64,000 nucleotides of DNA, taken from assembly GCA_937892915.1 (NCBI GenBank), contig CALBIC010000073.1:1-64000 (forward strand), read 5' to 3'. Below the pieces are notes generated by a model. It saw only the letters and a list, made by a program, of their open reading frames with translations, did not search any database and had not been told where the DNA came from. This DNA is from UBA5972 sp002430125. GTDB lineage: Bacteria; Pseudomonadota; Alphaproteobacteria; Rhodobacterales; Rhodobacteraceae. The translations under genes were made by a program, and so were the position numbers. Positions 43,394 to 52,263 of the stretch are shown in pieces (position 1 is the stretch's first letter; every line of letters starts with the position of its first letter).

Positions 43394-44273
43394 GCCGAGC
43401 CGCACCAAGGCCGTTCAAAAAGGCACCGAATTCTTCACCCAATTCCGGATGAGCAAGGCCAAAGGCCACGGTGGCTTTTAAATACCCGGCTTTCGAGCCG
43501 CAATCGTAACGTCTGCCCTGAAAACGAAACCCGTAAACGTTGTTCGAATTGGTAATTTCTTGTGCGATTGCGTCTGTCAGTTGAATTTCCTGCCCCGCGC
43601 CAATCTCTTTTTTGTTAAGGTTTGTCAGCACTTTGGGCGTCAAAATATAGCGTCCAATGACCGCCAAATTTGAAGGTGCTTTGTCTGGCTCCGGCTTTTC
43701 CACCATGCCCTTAATGGACACGATCTGACCGATAGAAGGGGTGAAGTCGAGCAGGCCATAAGACGAGGCGCGTTCCTTCGGAACCTCCATTGCGGCGACC
43801 ATGTTACCGCCAAACTCTTCGTAGGCTTCAACCATCTGCTGCAAGCAGGGTTTTTCTGCGGCGATCACGTCGTCGGGCAAAATAACTGCAAACGGCTCGT
43901 TTGCAATCAGTCTGCGCGCACACCAAACCGCGTGACCAAGGCCCAGCGGTTCGCGTTGCCGGACATATGCGATTTCGCCACTGTCCATTGTCGAGGACTT
44001 AAGCAGCTTTAAAAGGTCCATTTGGTTGTTCTTACGCAAGGCTGCTTCGATCAGCGGAGCGCCGTCAAAATAATCCTCAAGCGCGCCTTTGCCACGCGAT
44101 GTGACAAAGATGAATTCCTTGATCCCGGCAGCGCGTGCTTCGTCAATCGCGTATTGAATCAATGGTTTATCGACCAAGGTCATGATTTCTTTTGGAATTG
44201 ACTTTGTCGCCGGCAGAAACCTTGTTCCCAGCCCTGCGACCGGGAAAATGGCTTTGATAACTTTACGTGACAT
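43380..44273 (-). CDS. galU: UTP--glucose-1-phosphate uridylyltransferase
   Basis: Makes UDP-glucose. The 297-residue nucleotidyltransferase begins MSRKVIKAIFPVAGLGTRFL, with the nucleotide-binding G-x-G-T-R-x-L-P-A-T-K and VDKPLIQYAIDEA. It continues with LGHAVWCARRL and LPDDVI. ATG at 44273 is set by AGGAG 7 bases before it, although an open frame extends a further 69 codons upstream. It precedes galE and the broken glycosyltransferase gene. Confidence 0.96.
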   Translation of the reverse strand: MSRKVIKAIFPVAGLGTRFLPATKSIPKEIMTLVDKPLIQYAIDEARAAGIKEFIFVTSRGKGALEDYFDGAPLIEAALRKNNQMDLLKLLKSSTMDSGEIAYVRQREPLGLGHAVWCARRLIANEPFAVILPDDVIAAEKPCLQQMVEAYEEFGGNMVAAMEVPKERASSYGLLDFTPSIGQIVSIKGMVEKPEPDKAPSNLAVIGRYILTPKVLTNLNKKEIGAGQEIQLTDAIAQEITNSNNVYGFRFQGRRYDCGSKAGYLKATVAFGLAHPELGEEFGAFLNGLGAARHAAQ

Positions 44274-44430
44274 CCAACTGCTCCTGACGGCTGCTTTATT
44301 CTTACTGGTAGAGTATGTCCATGATTTTACAATCATAAACGGGATTGTAACAGAGTCTGGCTTACGAAAGGTCAAATTTCGGCCAATAATGTAGCATCTT
44401 AACGCATTTCTGTGGCTGAATTTCTTGAAA

Positions 44431-45696
44431 TTAGTCCGTTTCTTTCCACAAAACCAGTTTTCCACGTGGGCGTACGTCATTCAAACGGCGCATTTCCGAA
44501 ACAGCGCGCGACGATAGATTACGGAACGAGAAAAAACTGTCACTCTGCCGTAATCGACCAAAAATACCACCTGTTTGCAACCAATAGCCGCAATCCATAA
44601 ACACCTGACGGTGCAACAACGCGGTCCAGGAAAACTGTAAGACCGTTGCCAGTTCACCATGCTTCGCATGTTCAATCGCCGTATTCTTCATCTTATTAGC
44701 AACCCGGGCTGGCCCAGCTATATAGATGGTTTCGCTGGGGCTGATACCGTTTTGAAAAGGATGAAACCCCTTACCACCAGCCATCGTTAAAATTAGTTTG
44801 TTCCCTGTTCGCGTGCGGCCCTCTGCAAGGCCGCGTTTTAACGAGGTCATTAGTGCAGGAATTTTTTCCGGCGCAAGTTCACCCCTAACCATGAATTCTA
44901 TCAGACGGTTTTTTTGTTCGGCACAGAAGGCCTCTGCAGCCAGAGCCACACCCGCGGGATAGCCGTGGCGGGCCATAAAGTACCCCTTACTGGCGCCTAC
45001 CTCGAACAAGGTTTTCGGCGCTTGATTGGCGGACCTGTTTTCACTGGCCGCATGCCCGTGATGGACTTGCGCCAACGGTACGATTGCCGTTTTCCATCCC
45101 GCCAATCCCAAACGATAATTCAGGTCGGTTTCATCCAGAAAATAGTGATAGGCCGGATCAAATCCGCCAAGTTCAATCAACGCGGCGCGACGAAAAGCAC
45201 AATTCGTGCCTTCTGTCTTTATGCCCAAATCTTCGGTGCCCGGAAAAACGCGAGGTTCTGTACCTTCCAGCCGCAATTCCCGTTCCCGACCAAAGCGATC
45301 AAAACAGCGCGCTTTACTTTGAAATGAAAATCCGTTTCGACCCCGCACATGGCCGCCCGCCGCCCCGACCTTGGTGTCGTCAAAAGGTGCAACCAGATGC
45401 GACAACCATGTTGGTTCTGGCACCGCATCGTCATCACAGAAAGCGACAATATCGCCACTCGCCATTTTAAGGCCACGGTTGCGCGCAATGGCGATGCTCG
45501 GAGATTCAAGGGCGGTGAACTTGATGCGTCCGACATGCCATAGATCGGGAAAAACCTCGATCGGGTTGATGTCCGAAACGACAATGACCTCAAAATCGGG
45601 ATACGTGAGATACCGTAAGCTGACCAATAAACGGCGCAGGTTTTTCGGCCGATTGTGGCTGACAATCACGACGCTGACGTGAGGCGGTGATCTCAT
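44431..45696 (-). CDS. Glycosyltransferase family 2 protein
   Basis: A 421-residue enzyme with the GT-A fold start VSVVIVSHNRPKNLRRLLVS, the nucleotide-sugar region IAIARNRGLKMASGDIVAF and the DxD-like CDDDAVPEP. It then has TNCAFRRAALIELGGFDPAY and FLDETDLNYRL, as in family-2 transferases. The last about 150 residues are less conserved. It overlaps kdsB by 4 bases and probably acts in lipopolysaccharide core or capsule assembly. The acceptor is unknown. Confidence 0.9.
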   Translation of the reverse strand: MRSPPHVSVVIVSHNRPKNLRRLLVSLRYLTYPDFEVIVVSDINPIEVFPDLWHVGRIKFTALESPSIAIARNRGLKMASGDIVAFCDDDAVPEPTWLSHLVAPFDDTKVGAAGGHVRGRNGFSFQSKARCFDRFGRERELRLEGTEPRVFPGTEDLGIKTEGTNCAFRRAALIELGGFDPAYHYFLDETDLNYRLGLAGWKTAIVPLAQVHHGHAASENRSANQAPKTLFEVGASKGYFMARHGYPAGVALAAEAFCAEQKNRLIEFMVRGELAPEKIPALMTSLKRGLAEGRTRTGNKLILTMAGGKGFHPFQNGISPSETIYIAGPARVANKMKNTAIEHAKHGELATVLQFSWTALLHRQVFMDCGYWLQTGGIFGRLRQSDSFFSFRNLSSRAVSEMRRLNDVRPRGKLVLWKETD

Positions 45697-46493
45697 TCAA
45701 TGCCCATTTCCGCCAGCTTTTGTTCGATTCTTTGCACGTCCGATGGGTTGTTTAGTTCCCAAAACGCGCGGCCTTTGCCGTCTACTTCGACACATAAAAC
45801 GGGTCGCCCGTTTTCCATGAATCTCAACTGCTCAAGGCCTTCCCATGTTTCCAGCGCTCCGGCTGGCCATGTCTGATATTCTGCCAAAGCTTGCGGGCGG
45901 TATGCGTATACCCCGACATGGTGAAAAACCGGAACTTGCTCGCCAGGCTTTAAGTCACGACCAGTAAACGGGATTACTTCCTTGGAGAAATAAAGCGCCC
46001 GGTGGTTTACATCAAACACAGCTGTTGTTGCGCCAACGCGGCCATGTTTACGATCCTCCAGAAACCCCGCAAGCGCGTCTTGATCGCAACGCAAAACGGG
46101 GGTTGCAACGCCAGCTGTTGGGTTCTTTTTCATCGCGCCGACCAAGTCTTCGACGAACCAGTACGGTGTCAGTGGCGCGTCACCCTGCAAATTGACGATG
46201 ATGTCATAAGGCTGATCCAGTCGGCGCAAGGCATCCGAACATCGTTCGGTTCCATTTGCGCAAGCTTCCGAGGTCATGACCACTTCGGCACCGAAGTCTT
46301 GGGCCGCGCTGCGGATCCGATCATCGTCGGTGGCAACCACCACACGGGCAACGCCTGAGACTGACATTGCAGCGTCCCAGCTGCGTCTGATCAGGGACTT
46401 CCCGACACCAGAGACTCCACGCAATTCTACCAACGGCTTCCCCGGATATCGGGTCGAAGCAAAGCGTGCTGGAATGATGATCAGAACCGACAC
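45693..46493 (-). CDS. kdsB: 3-deoxy-manno-octulosonate cytidylyltransferase
   Basis: Activates Kdo as CMP-Kdo for WaaA. The 266-residue enzyme shows IIPARFASTRYPGKPL at the N-terminus, VVVATDDDRI and the NLQGDAPL motif. It starts 4 bases after the cysQ stop and overlaps the glycosyltransferase, so cysQ-kdsB-GT form one operon. Length is typical to slightly long. Confidence 0.95.
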   Translation of the reverse strand: MSVLIIIPARFASTRYPGKPLVELRGVSGVGKSLIRRSWDAAMSVSGVARVVVATDDDRIRSAAQDFGAEVVMTSEACANGTERCSDALRRLDQPYDIIVNLQGDAPLTPYWFVEDLVGAMKKNPTAGVATPVLRCDQDALAGFLEDRKHGRVGATTAVFDVNHRALYFSKEVIPFTGRDLKPGEQVPVFHHVGVYAYRPQALAEYQTWPAGALETWEGLEQLRFMENGRPVLCVEVDGKGRAFWELNNPSDVQRIEQKLAEMGIE

Positions 46494-46497
46494 GGGC

Positions 46498-47295
46498 CTA
46501 TCCTTTGTGCAAGTTTACTCCGGGGGCGTAGGCGATGAAAAACGGGTTGGCGTAGCCTTGTTTACCGTATTCCAGTGTCGTGTGGTCGTCAAAACGAATT
46601 ACCTGACCGCCAGCGCCGTTCAATACTGCGTGGCCGGCCGCCGTGTCCCATTCCATTGTGCGACCAACGCGCGGGTAAAGGTCTGCTTCACCGGTTGCGA
46701 CAAGGCAGAACTTAAGCGAAGACCCGGCGCTACGCATGTCTTTCACGTTATATTTGCTAATATAGTCATCCGTCGCCTGATCCCGATGGGATTTTGAGGC
46801 AACGACGATCAATGCGTCGTTATCTGGCTTTGAAACTGTAATCGCATGAGTTGAGCCACTGATATTGGCATCGTGACCTCCAGATTCCTCAACCGATTGC
46901 CCGGTGGCGTCCGTATAAAACAATCGCCCTTTTGCCGGAGCGTACACAACGCCGCGGATCGGAACGCCGCTTTCAACGTAGGCGATATTGACGGTGAAAT
47001 CGCCGCGGCGCTGGACGAATTCTTTTGTACCGTCCAGCGGGTCAACAATAATAAAGTTCTCAGACAGTTTATAATGCGTCGCCGATTGTTCTTCTGTCAC
47101 CAGCATGACGTCAGGAAAAGCCGCCCGCAAACCTTCTGAAATCAGCGCATCAGCAGCCTCATCTGCTTCGGTCACGGGCGAATTGTCGGATTTGGTTTTA
47201 ACCTCGAAATCGTCGCTTTCATAAATTTCCATGATGCGTGCGCCAGCTTGAATCGCAAGCTTGCGAAAAACCCGAGACATAATTTCGAAATCCAA
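46498..47295 (-). CDS. cysQ: 3'(2'),5'-bisphosphate nucleotidase CysQ
   Basis: Removes 3'-phosphoadenosine 5'-phosphate, the by-product of sulfate reduction and sulfotransferases. The 265-residue IMPase-fold protein has VTEEQ near residue 70, DPLDGTKEFVQRRGDFTVN and the C-terminal EWDTAAGHAVLNGAGG. The TTG at 47295 is proposed as start: AAGGAG lies 8 bases upstream and the product begins LDFEIMSRVFRKLA, aligning with relatives; the ATG at 47280 has no ribosome site. It heads an operon with kdsB. Confidence 0.93.
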   Translation of the reverse strand: MDFEIMSRVFRKLAIQAGARIMEIYESDDFEVKTKSDNSPVTEADEAADALISEGLRAAFPDVMLVTEEQSATHYKLSENFIIVDPLDGTKEFVQRRGDFTVNIAYVESGVPIRGVVYAPAKGRLFYTDATGQSVEESGGHDANISGSTHAITVSKPDNDALIVVASKSHRDQATDDYISKYNVKDMRSAGSSLKFCLVATGEADLYPRVGRTMEWDTAAGHAVLNGAGGQVIRFDDHTTLEYGKQGYANPFFIAYAPGVNLHKG

Positions 47296-47441
47296 AATCC
47301 ACACTCCTTATCTTTATTATGCGGCATATCGCCGAAAACTTGAATAATTTCTGGCAGCCCTTATGATGCGGAGTTAATCGAACGGCAAGGTTTCAAAACA
47401 GAAAACTGTTGAAACCATCGGGTCAAGGGCAGGCACTGATA

Positions 47442-48264
47442 ATGCTTCAATACGAAAAACCAACAACTGGTATCTGGCCGCTGCTGCGCTTTGGCGATGT
47501 GCTGTATCATTCGATCGTGCGCGTGGTTCGCCAAAAAAAGCAGCAATGCGTTGCTGGGGCTGATCGGCAATATGTCACAGTCGGTCGTGATGATTGGCGT
47601 GTTTTTCATGATGTTTACGGTTTTCGGGATGCGCGGTGCCGCCTTGCGCGGTGATTTCCTGATGTTCCTGATGACCGGCATTTTTCTGTTTATGACCCAT
47701 ACCAAAGCGATGTCTGCTGTGGTGTTATCCGAAGGCCCTGCCTCGGCCATAATGAAACACGCGCCGATGACGACTTTCCTTAGTATTTCGTCATCGGCAC
47801 TGGCATCGCTTTATTTGCAAATTCTGTCGATGCTGGTGATCTTGTTCATTGTACATGTCGCCGTTCGTCCGGTGGTTATCGACAATCCCACTGGTTTGAC
47901 TTTGCCGTTCTTTTTAGCGTGGTTCAGCGGTGTTTCTATTGGGCTGGTCTTTCTGGCGATCAAGCCCTTTTATCCGGCCTTTGCCACAATAGGCACCACG
48001 GTCTATTCCCGCGCTAACATGATTGCCAGCGGCAAGATGTTTGTCGCCAATCAATTGCCTGCCGCCATTCTGCCTGCATTTGCGTGGAACCCGCTGTTTC
48101 ATACAATCGACCAAGCACGCGGGGCGGCGTTTATCAACTATAATCCACATGTCACGTCGCTGACCTACCCGTTATATTTTACCATGACATTGCTGATAAT
48201 CGGGATGATGGGCGAGTTTTTTGCACGGCAATATGCCTCGGCCAGTTGGTACAGCAAACGGTAA
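47442..48264 (+). pseudogene. Polysaccharide-export ABC permease (KpsM type) with a frameshift
   Basis: Starts ATG at 47442 (MLQYEKPTTGIWPLLRFGDV, HSIVRVVRQK), then the frame fails at an A7 run (47533-47539) and would stop at 47652-47654. The +1 frame from the run continues KSSNALLGLIGNMSQSVVMI through four to five membrane helices to FNYNPHVTSLTYP-like sequence and a stop at 48264. Joined, it is about 273 residues, the normal size of ABC-2 permeases for capsule export. One A too many explains it. Transcript slippage on the A run or a sequencing error are the alternatives to inactivation. No ATPase partner gene is adjacent. Confidence 0.85.
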
Positions 48265-48269
48265 TAGCT

Positions 48270-48899
48270 TCAACCGACGACCCGCAGTGTCAGGTTGATC
48301 CGACCACCATGTTTCAACAGCCCGCTTGAGCGGAACCTGATCTTGTCAACGCCGTGATAAATCATGCGCCCTTCACCACCCAACACGGCAACATCGCCTG
48401 ACTTTAGCCAGGCCGAGCGCGTTTGACCGCCCCGACTTGTGCCGCCAACACGGAACAAGCCGTCGTCGCCCAGCGAAACCGAAACAACGGGAAACGAAAA
48501 GTCTTTCTCGTCCTTGTCCTGATGCAATCCCATTTTGGCAGTTTCGCCGTAAAAGTTAATCAAGCAACAATCAGGTTCCTTTCGGGGATCGCCCAGCGCT
48601 GCCCATATTTTCAGAATCGAGTCTGGAATTTTCGGCCATGGGTTACCAAACGGATGGTGGTCTACATACCGATACCCTCGTTGATCCGAGTACCAACCAT
48701 ATTTCCCCGAGGATGTCATTCCAACGCTCATCGGCTTGCCGTAGGGCGTTTGCGGCGAGAATAGGGGCGCGTCACAGATGATCTGCCGCAAGTCGTCGAT
48801 TATCTCAGTCTGTGACATTGCCCCCACAAAGGCCGGATAAATTTTCACCCCTCCAAGATCCAGCGGCTTGGAATGCGGTTGCGTTTCCATTGTTTTCAT
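48270..48899 (-). CDS. alkB: Alpha-ketoglutarate-dependent DNA/RNA dealkylase AlkB
   Basis: Repairs N1-methyladenine and N3-methylcytosine by oxidative demethylation. The 209-residue protein has the iron motif HQDKDE, with the second His in IYHGVDKI and the 2-oxoglutarate-binding RINLTLR at the C-terminus. The NFYGETAKMGLHQD block is typical of AlkB. ATG at 48899 or 48890 are both possible starts. It is convergent with the broken permease gene and divergent from dnaK. Confidence 0.92.
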   Translation of the reverse strand: MKTMETQPHSKPLDLGGVKIYPAFVGAMSQTEIIDDLRQIICDAPLFSPQTPYGKPMSVGMTSSGKYGWYSDQRGYRYVDHHPFGNPWPKIPDSILKIWAALGDPRKEPDCCLINFYGETAKMGLHQDKDEKDFSFPVVSVSLGDDGLFRVGGTSRGGQTRSAWLKSGDVAVLGGEGRMIYHGVDKIRFRSSGLLKHGGRINLTLRVVG

Positions 48900-48994
48900 A
48901 GCACCAATTCTTAACAACTTGTTCCTAACGTGGAATTTCCATGCAGTTTGCGCTTTTTTAGCGTGGAAAACATGCGTTTTTACACAACCCAATG

Positions 48995-49024
48995 CTTGCA
49001 GGCTGAAAATCACGAACCTATATA
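48995..49024 (+). promoter_or_regulatory. Likely dnaK promoter (heat-shock or housekeeping type)
   Basis: CTTGCA at 48995-49000 and CCTATATA at 49017-49024 with 16 bases between them resemble a sigma-32 promoter; TTGCAG with 17 bases to TATATA also fits sigma-70. It lies 110 bases before dnaK. No CIRCE inverted repeat (HrcA operator) was seen. Confidence 0.45.
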
Positions 49025-49133
49025 CGCCTCAACGCGCGGTCGGTGCCTTCGGGTCCGGTCGCAGGGATCCGATGGCAGGGGCCGAAGGCGAACCTGCTGT
49101 TATATAAATCGCCGCTAAGAAAGGACTTTAGAA

Positions 49134-51038
49134 ATGGCTAAAGTAATTGGAATTGATCTTGGAACTACGAACTCGTGTGTCGCTATCATGGATGGCAGCA
49201 AGCCGAAGGTTATAGAAAACTCGGAGGGTGCGCGCACCACGCCGTCGATTGTCGGGTTTACCGATGACGAACGTCTGGTAGGCCAGTCTGCAAAGCGGCA
49301 GGCCGTTACCAACCCGGAAAACACGCTGTTTGCGATCAAACGGCTGATCGGGCGTCGCTATGGCGACCCAACGGTTGAAAAAGACAAAAAGATGGTACCG
49401 TTCAAAATTGTTGAAGGTAACAATGGCGATGCGTGGGTCGAAGCTCGTGGTGAGAAATACTCGCCGTCGCAAGTTTCGGCATTCATCCTTGGCAAAATGA
49501 AGGAAACCGCGGAATCCTATCTTGGTGAAACCGTCACCGAGGCTGTGATTACGGTTCCGGCGTACTTTAATGACGCCCAACGCCAGGCAACAAAAGACGC
49601 TGGTAGAATTGCTGGTCTTGATGTTCTGCGCATTATAAACGAACCAACTGCTGCGGCCCTTGCATATGGTCTGGACAAAGAAGGTGGCAAAACCATCGTG
49701 GTTTATGACCTTGGCGGCGGTACGTTTGACGTTTCCATCCTTGAAATCGACGATGGATTGTTTGAAGTTAAATCAACCAATGGCGATACTTTTCTAGGCG
49801 GTGAAGATTTCGACATGCGTATTGTCGAGTATCTGGCTTCCGAATTCAAAAAGGAATCCGGTGTCGATCTGTTGAAAGACAAGATGGCATTGCAGCGTTT
49901 GAAAGAGGCTGCTGAAAAGGCCAAGATCGAATTATCCTCGGCCAATCAGACTGAAATCAACCAGCCGTTTATCTCGATGGACCCAAAGGGTGGCCAGCCG
50001 CTGCACTTGGTTCTGAAACTGACCCGTGCCAAGCTGGAAAGTCTGGTTGCGGATCTGATCAAACGGACAATGAAGCCCTGCGCTGCCGCATTGAAAGATG
50101 CCGGTATCTCCAAGGGCGATATTGACGAGGTGGTTTTGGTCGGCGGGATGTCCCGGATGCCAAAGGTTATCGAAGAGGTCACGGCCTTCTTTGGTAAAGA
50201 GCCGCACAAAGGTGTGAACCCTGACGAAGTTGTGGCCCTTGGTGCTGCTATTCAGGCTGGCGTTCTGCAGGGCGATGTCAAAGACGTTGTTCTGCTGGAT
50301 GTCACTCCGCTTTCCTTGGGTATCGAAACCCTTGGTGGTGTGTTCACCCGCTTGATCGATCGCAACACCACAATTCCAACCAAGAAATCGCAGGTCTTTT
50401 CGACCGCCGAGGATAACCAGAACGCCGTTACGATTCGGTGCTTCCAGGGCGAACGCGAAATGGCGTCCGACAACAAGATGCTTGGCCAGTTCAATCTTGA
50501 ACACATCCCACCATCGCCACGCGGTATGCCGCAAATCGAAGTCGCCTTTGACATCGACGCCAACGGCATTGTTTCGGTTTCAGCCAAAGACAAGGGCACC
50601 GGCAAAGAGCAAAAGATCACCATCCAGGCCTCCGGCGGGTTGTCTGATGACGACATCGAAAAAATGGTGAAGGACGCTGAAGAAAATGCCGAAGCCGATA
50701 AAGAACGCCGGGCATTGGTTGAAGCCAAGAACCACGCTGAAAGCTTGATCCATAGTACCAAAAGATCGCTGGAAGAACATGGCGACAAGGTTGATGCCAG
50801 CACGGTTGAAGTGATCGAACTGTCAATCAAGGTTCTGGAAGAAGCGCTTGAAAGCGAAGGCGTTGGCAAGATCAAATCCCTTAGCCAGGACTTGACCGAA
50901 GCGGCGATGAAACTGGGCGAGGCGATCTATAAGGCGCAAGCCGACAACGACGATGGTGACGAAGGCGGCCCAAGTGCGGTTGACGAAGACATCGTTGATG
51001 CCGACTTTGAAGACCTCGACGATGATCGCCGTCATTAA
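49134..51038 (+). CDS. dnaK: Molecular chaperone DnaK (Hsp70)
   Basis: A 634-residue ATP-dependent chaperone. The N-terminal ATPase domain has GIDLGTTNSCVAIMDG, the YDLGGGTFDVSILE phosphate loop and VLVGGMSRMPKV. The substrate domain begins after DVTPLSLGIETLGG and the C-terminus ends in an acidic tail (DEDIVDADFEDLDDD). Ribosome site AAGGAC. It is followed by a 10-bp hairpin and dnaJ. GrpE, its exchange factor, is encoded 5 kb away on the other strand. Confidence 0.99.
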   Translation: MAKVIGIDLGTTNSCVAIMDGSKPKVIENSEGARTTPSIVGFTDDERLVGQSAKRQAVTNPENTLFAIKRLIGRRYGDPTVEKDKKMVPFKIVEGNNGDAWVEARGEKYSPSQVSAFILGKMKETAESYLGETVTEAVITVPAYFNDAQRQATKDAGRIAGLDVLRIINEPTAAALAYGLDKEGGKTIVVYDLGGGTFDVSILEIDDGLFEVKSTNGDTFLGGEDFDMRIVEYLASEFKKESGVDLLKDKMALQRLKEAAEKAKIELSSANQTEINQPFISMDPKGGQPLHLVLKLTRAKLESLVADLIKRTMKPCAAALKDAGISKGDIDEVVLVGGMSRMPKVIEEVTAFFGKEPHKGVNPDEVVALGAAIQAGVLQGDVKDVVLLDVTPLSLGIETLGGVFTRLIDRNTTIPTKKSQVFSTAEDNQNAVTIRCFQGEREMASDNKMLGQFNLEHIPPSPRGMPQIEVAFDIDANGIVSVSAKDKGTGKEQKITIQASGGLSDDDIEKMVKDAEENAEADKERRALVEAKNHAESLIHSTKRSLEEHGDKVDASTVEVIELSIKVLEEALESEGVGKIKSLSQDLTEAAMKLGEAIYKAQADNDDGDEGGPSAVDEDIVDADFEDLDDDRRH

Positions 51039-51064
51039 TTACTCGCGGTTACTCTGAAACTCTT

Positions 51065-51090
51065 ATGTCGGCCCCTAGTTGGGCCGACAT
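51065..51090 (+). terminator. Stem-loop between dnaK and dnaJ
   Basis: Perfect 10-bp stem ATGTCGGCCC/GGGCCGACAT with a 6-base loop CTAGTT, 26 bases after dnaK and 24 before dnaJ. Lacking a T-tail, it probably sets the lower dnaJ level by partial termination or by stabilising the dnaK mRNA end. Confidence 0.6.
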
Positions 51091-51114
51091 CCCGTTACAG
51101 TAGGTTGAATTCGA

Positions 51115-52257
51115 ATGGCAAAACGCGATTTTTATGATGTTCTGGGTGTGCCCAAAGGCTCATCTGAATCAGATCTGAAAAAGGCCTATCGTAAAAAGGC
51201 GATGGAACTGCACCCTGACCGCAACAAAGACAAGCCAGACACAGAAGCGCAGTTCAAAGAAGTCAACGAAGCCTATGACGTTTTGAAAGATGCCGAAAAG
51301 AAAGCCGCGTATGATCGTTTCGGACATGCGGCATTTGAAGGCGGCCATGGTGGCCCACAAGGGTTTAACCGTGGAAGTGGCGGTGGTGATTTTTCGTCCG
51401 CATTTTCCGATGTTTTTGAAGACCTGTTTGGCGACTTTATGGGCGGCGGCCGCGGTGGCCAACAACGCGCAGCGCGCGGTTCGGACCTGCGTTATAATTT
51501 GAAGATTAGCCTCGAAGAGGCCTTTTCCGGCAAACAAAAGGCGATATCTGTTCAAAGTTCCGTTGCCTGCGAAACCTGTCGCGGGACCGGTGCCGAGGGT
51601 GGTGCTGAACCTTCCAATTGCCCGACTTGCTCGGGCATGGGTAAAGTGCGTGCGCAACAAGGATTTTTTACTGTCGAGCGGACCTGTCCAACCTGTTCGG
51701 GCCGCGGACAGATCATAAATAATCCTTGCAAGTCCTGTGCGGGCGCTGGTCGTAAGCAAAAAGAACGCTCGTTGTCAGTTAATATTCCTGCCGGAGTAGA
51801 GACCGGAACAAGGATTCGTCTGGCAGGCGAGGGTGACGCTGGAATGCGTGGCGGCCCGGCGGGTGATTTGTATATTTTCATCGAAGTACGTGACCATCCG
51901 ATCTTTGAACGGGAAGGCGCGAACCTTTTCTGCCGTATCCCGGTTTCCTTCGCAACAACCGCACTGGGTGGCGAGATCGAAGCCCCAACAATCGATGGTG
52001 GGCGCAGCAGAGTGAAGATCCCTGCCGGCAGTCAGAACGGCAAACAAATGCGGTTGCGTAGCAAAGGTATGCCGGCACTACGCGGCGGTGCCGAGGGCGA
52101 TCTTTACATAGAATTGGCAATCGAAACGCCGGTCAATTTAAGTGCAAAACAAAAGGAATTGCTGCGGGAGTTTGAGGTTCTGGGTAAAAACAACAATCCC
52201 GAGGGATCAAATTTTTTCAGCAAAGTCAAAACGTTCTGGGACGGAATGAAGGGCTGA
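51115..52257 (+). CDS. dnaJ: Molecular chaperone DnaJ (Hsp40)
   Basis: Co-chaperone stimulating the DnaK ATPase. The 380-residue type I protein has a J domain with HPD (LHPDRNK), a Gly/Phe-rich linker (FNRGSGGGDFSSAFSDVF), and four zinc-finger repeats CETCRGTG, CPTCSGMG, CPTCSGRG and CKSCAGAG. The C-terminal substrate domains follow. All elements are intact. Confidence 0.98.
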   Translation: MAKRDFYDVLGVPKGSSESDLKKAYRKKAMELHPDRNKDKPDTEAQFKEVNEAYDVLKDAEKKAAYDRFGHAAFEGGHGGPQGFNRGSGGGDFSSAFSDVFEDLFGDFMGGGRGGQQRAARGSDLRYNLKISLEEAFSGKQKAISVQSSVACETCRGTGAEGGAEPSNCPTCSGMGKVRAQQGFFTVERTCPTCSGRGQIINNPCKSCAGAGRKQKERSLSVNIPAGVETGTRIRLAGEGDAGMRGGPAGDLYIFIEVRDHPIFEREGANLFCRIPVSFATTALGGEIEAPTIDGGRSRVKIPAGSQNGKQMRLRSKGMPALRGGAEGDLYIELAIETPVNLSAKQKELLREFEVLGKNNNPEGSNFFSKVKTFWDGMKG

Positions 52258-52263
52258 CCTTAC

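Noticed and set aside
44456..44471. TTTTCCACGTGGGCGT, partly resembling parS
   Set aside because: Only the central CACGTG and a few flanking bases match; it lies inside the glycosyltransferase coding sequence and lacks the full palindrome.
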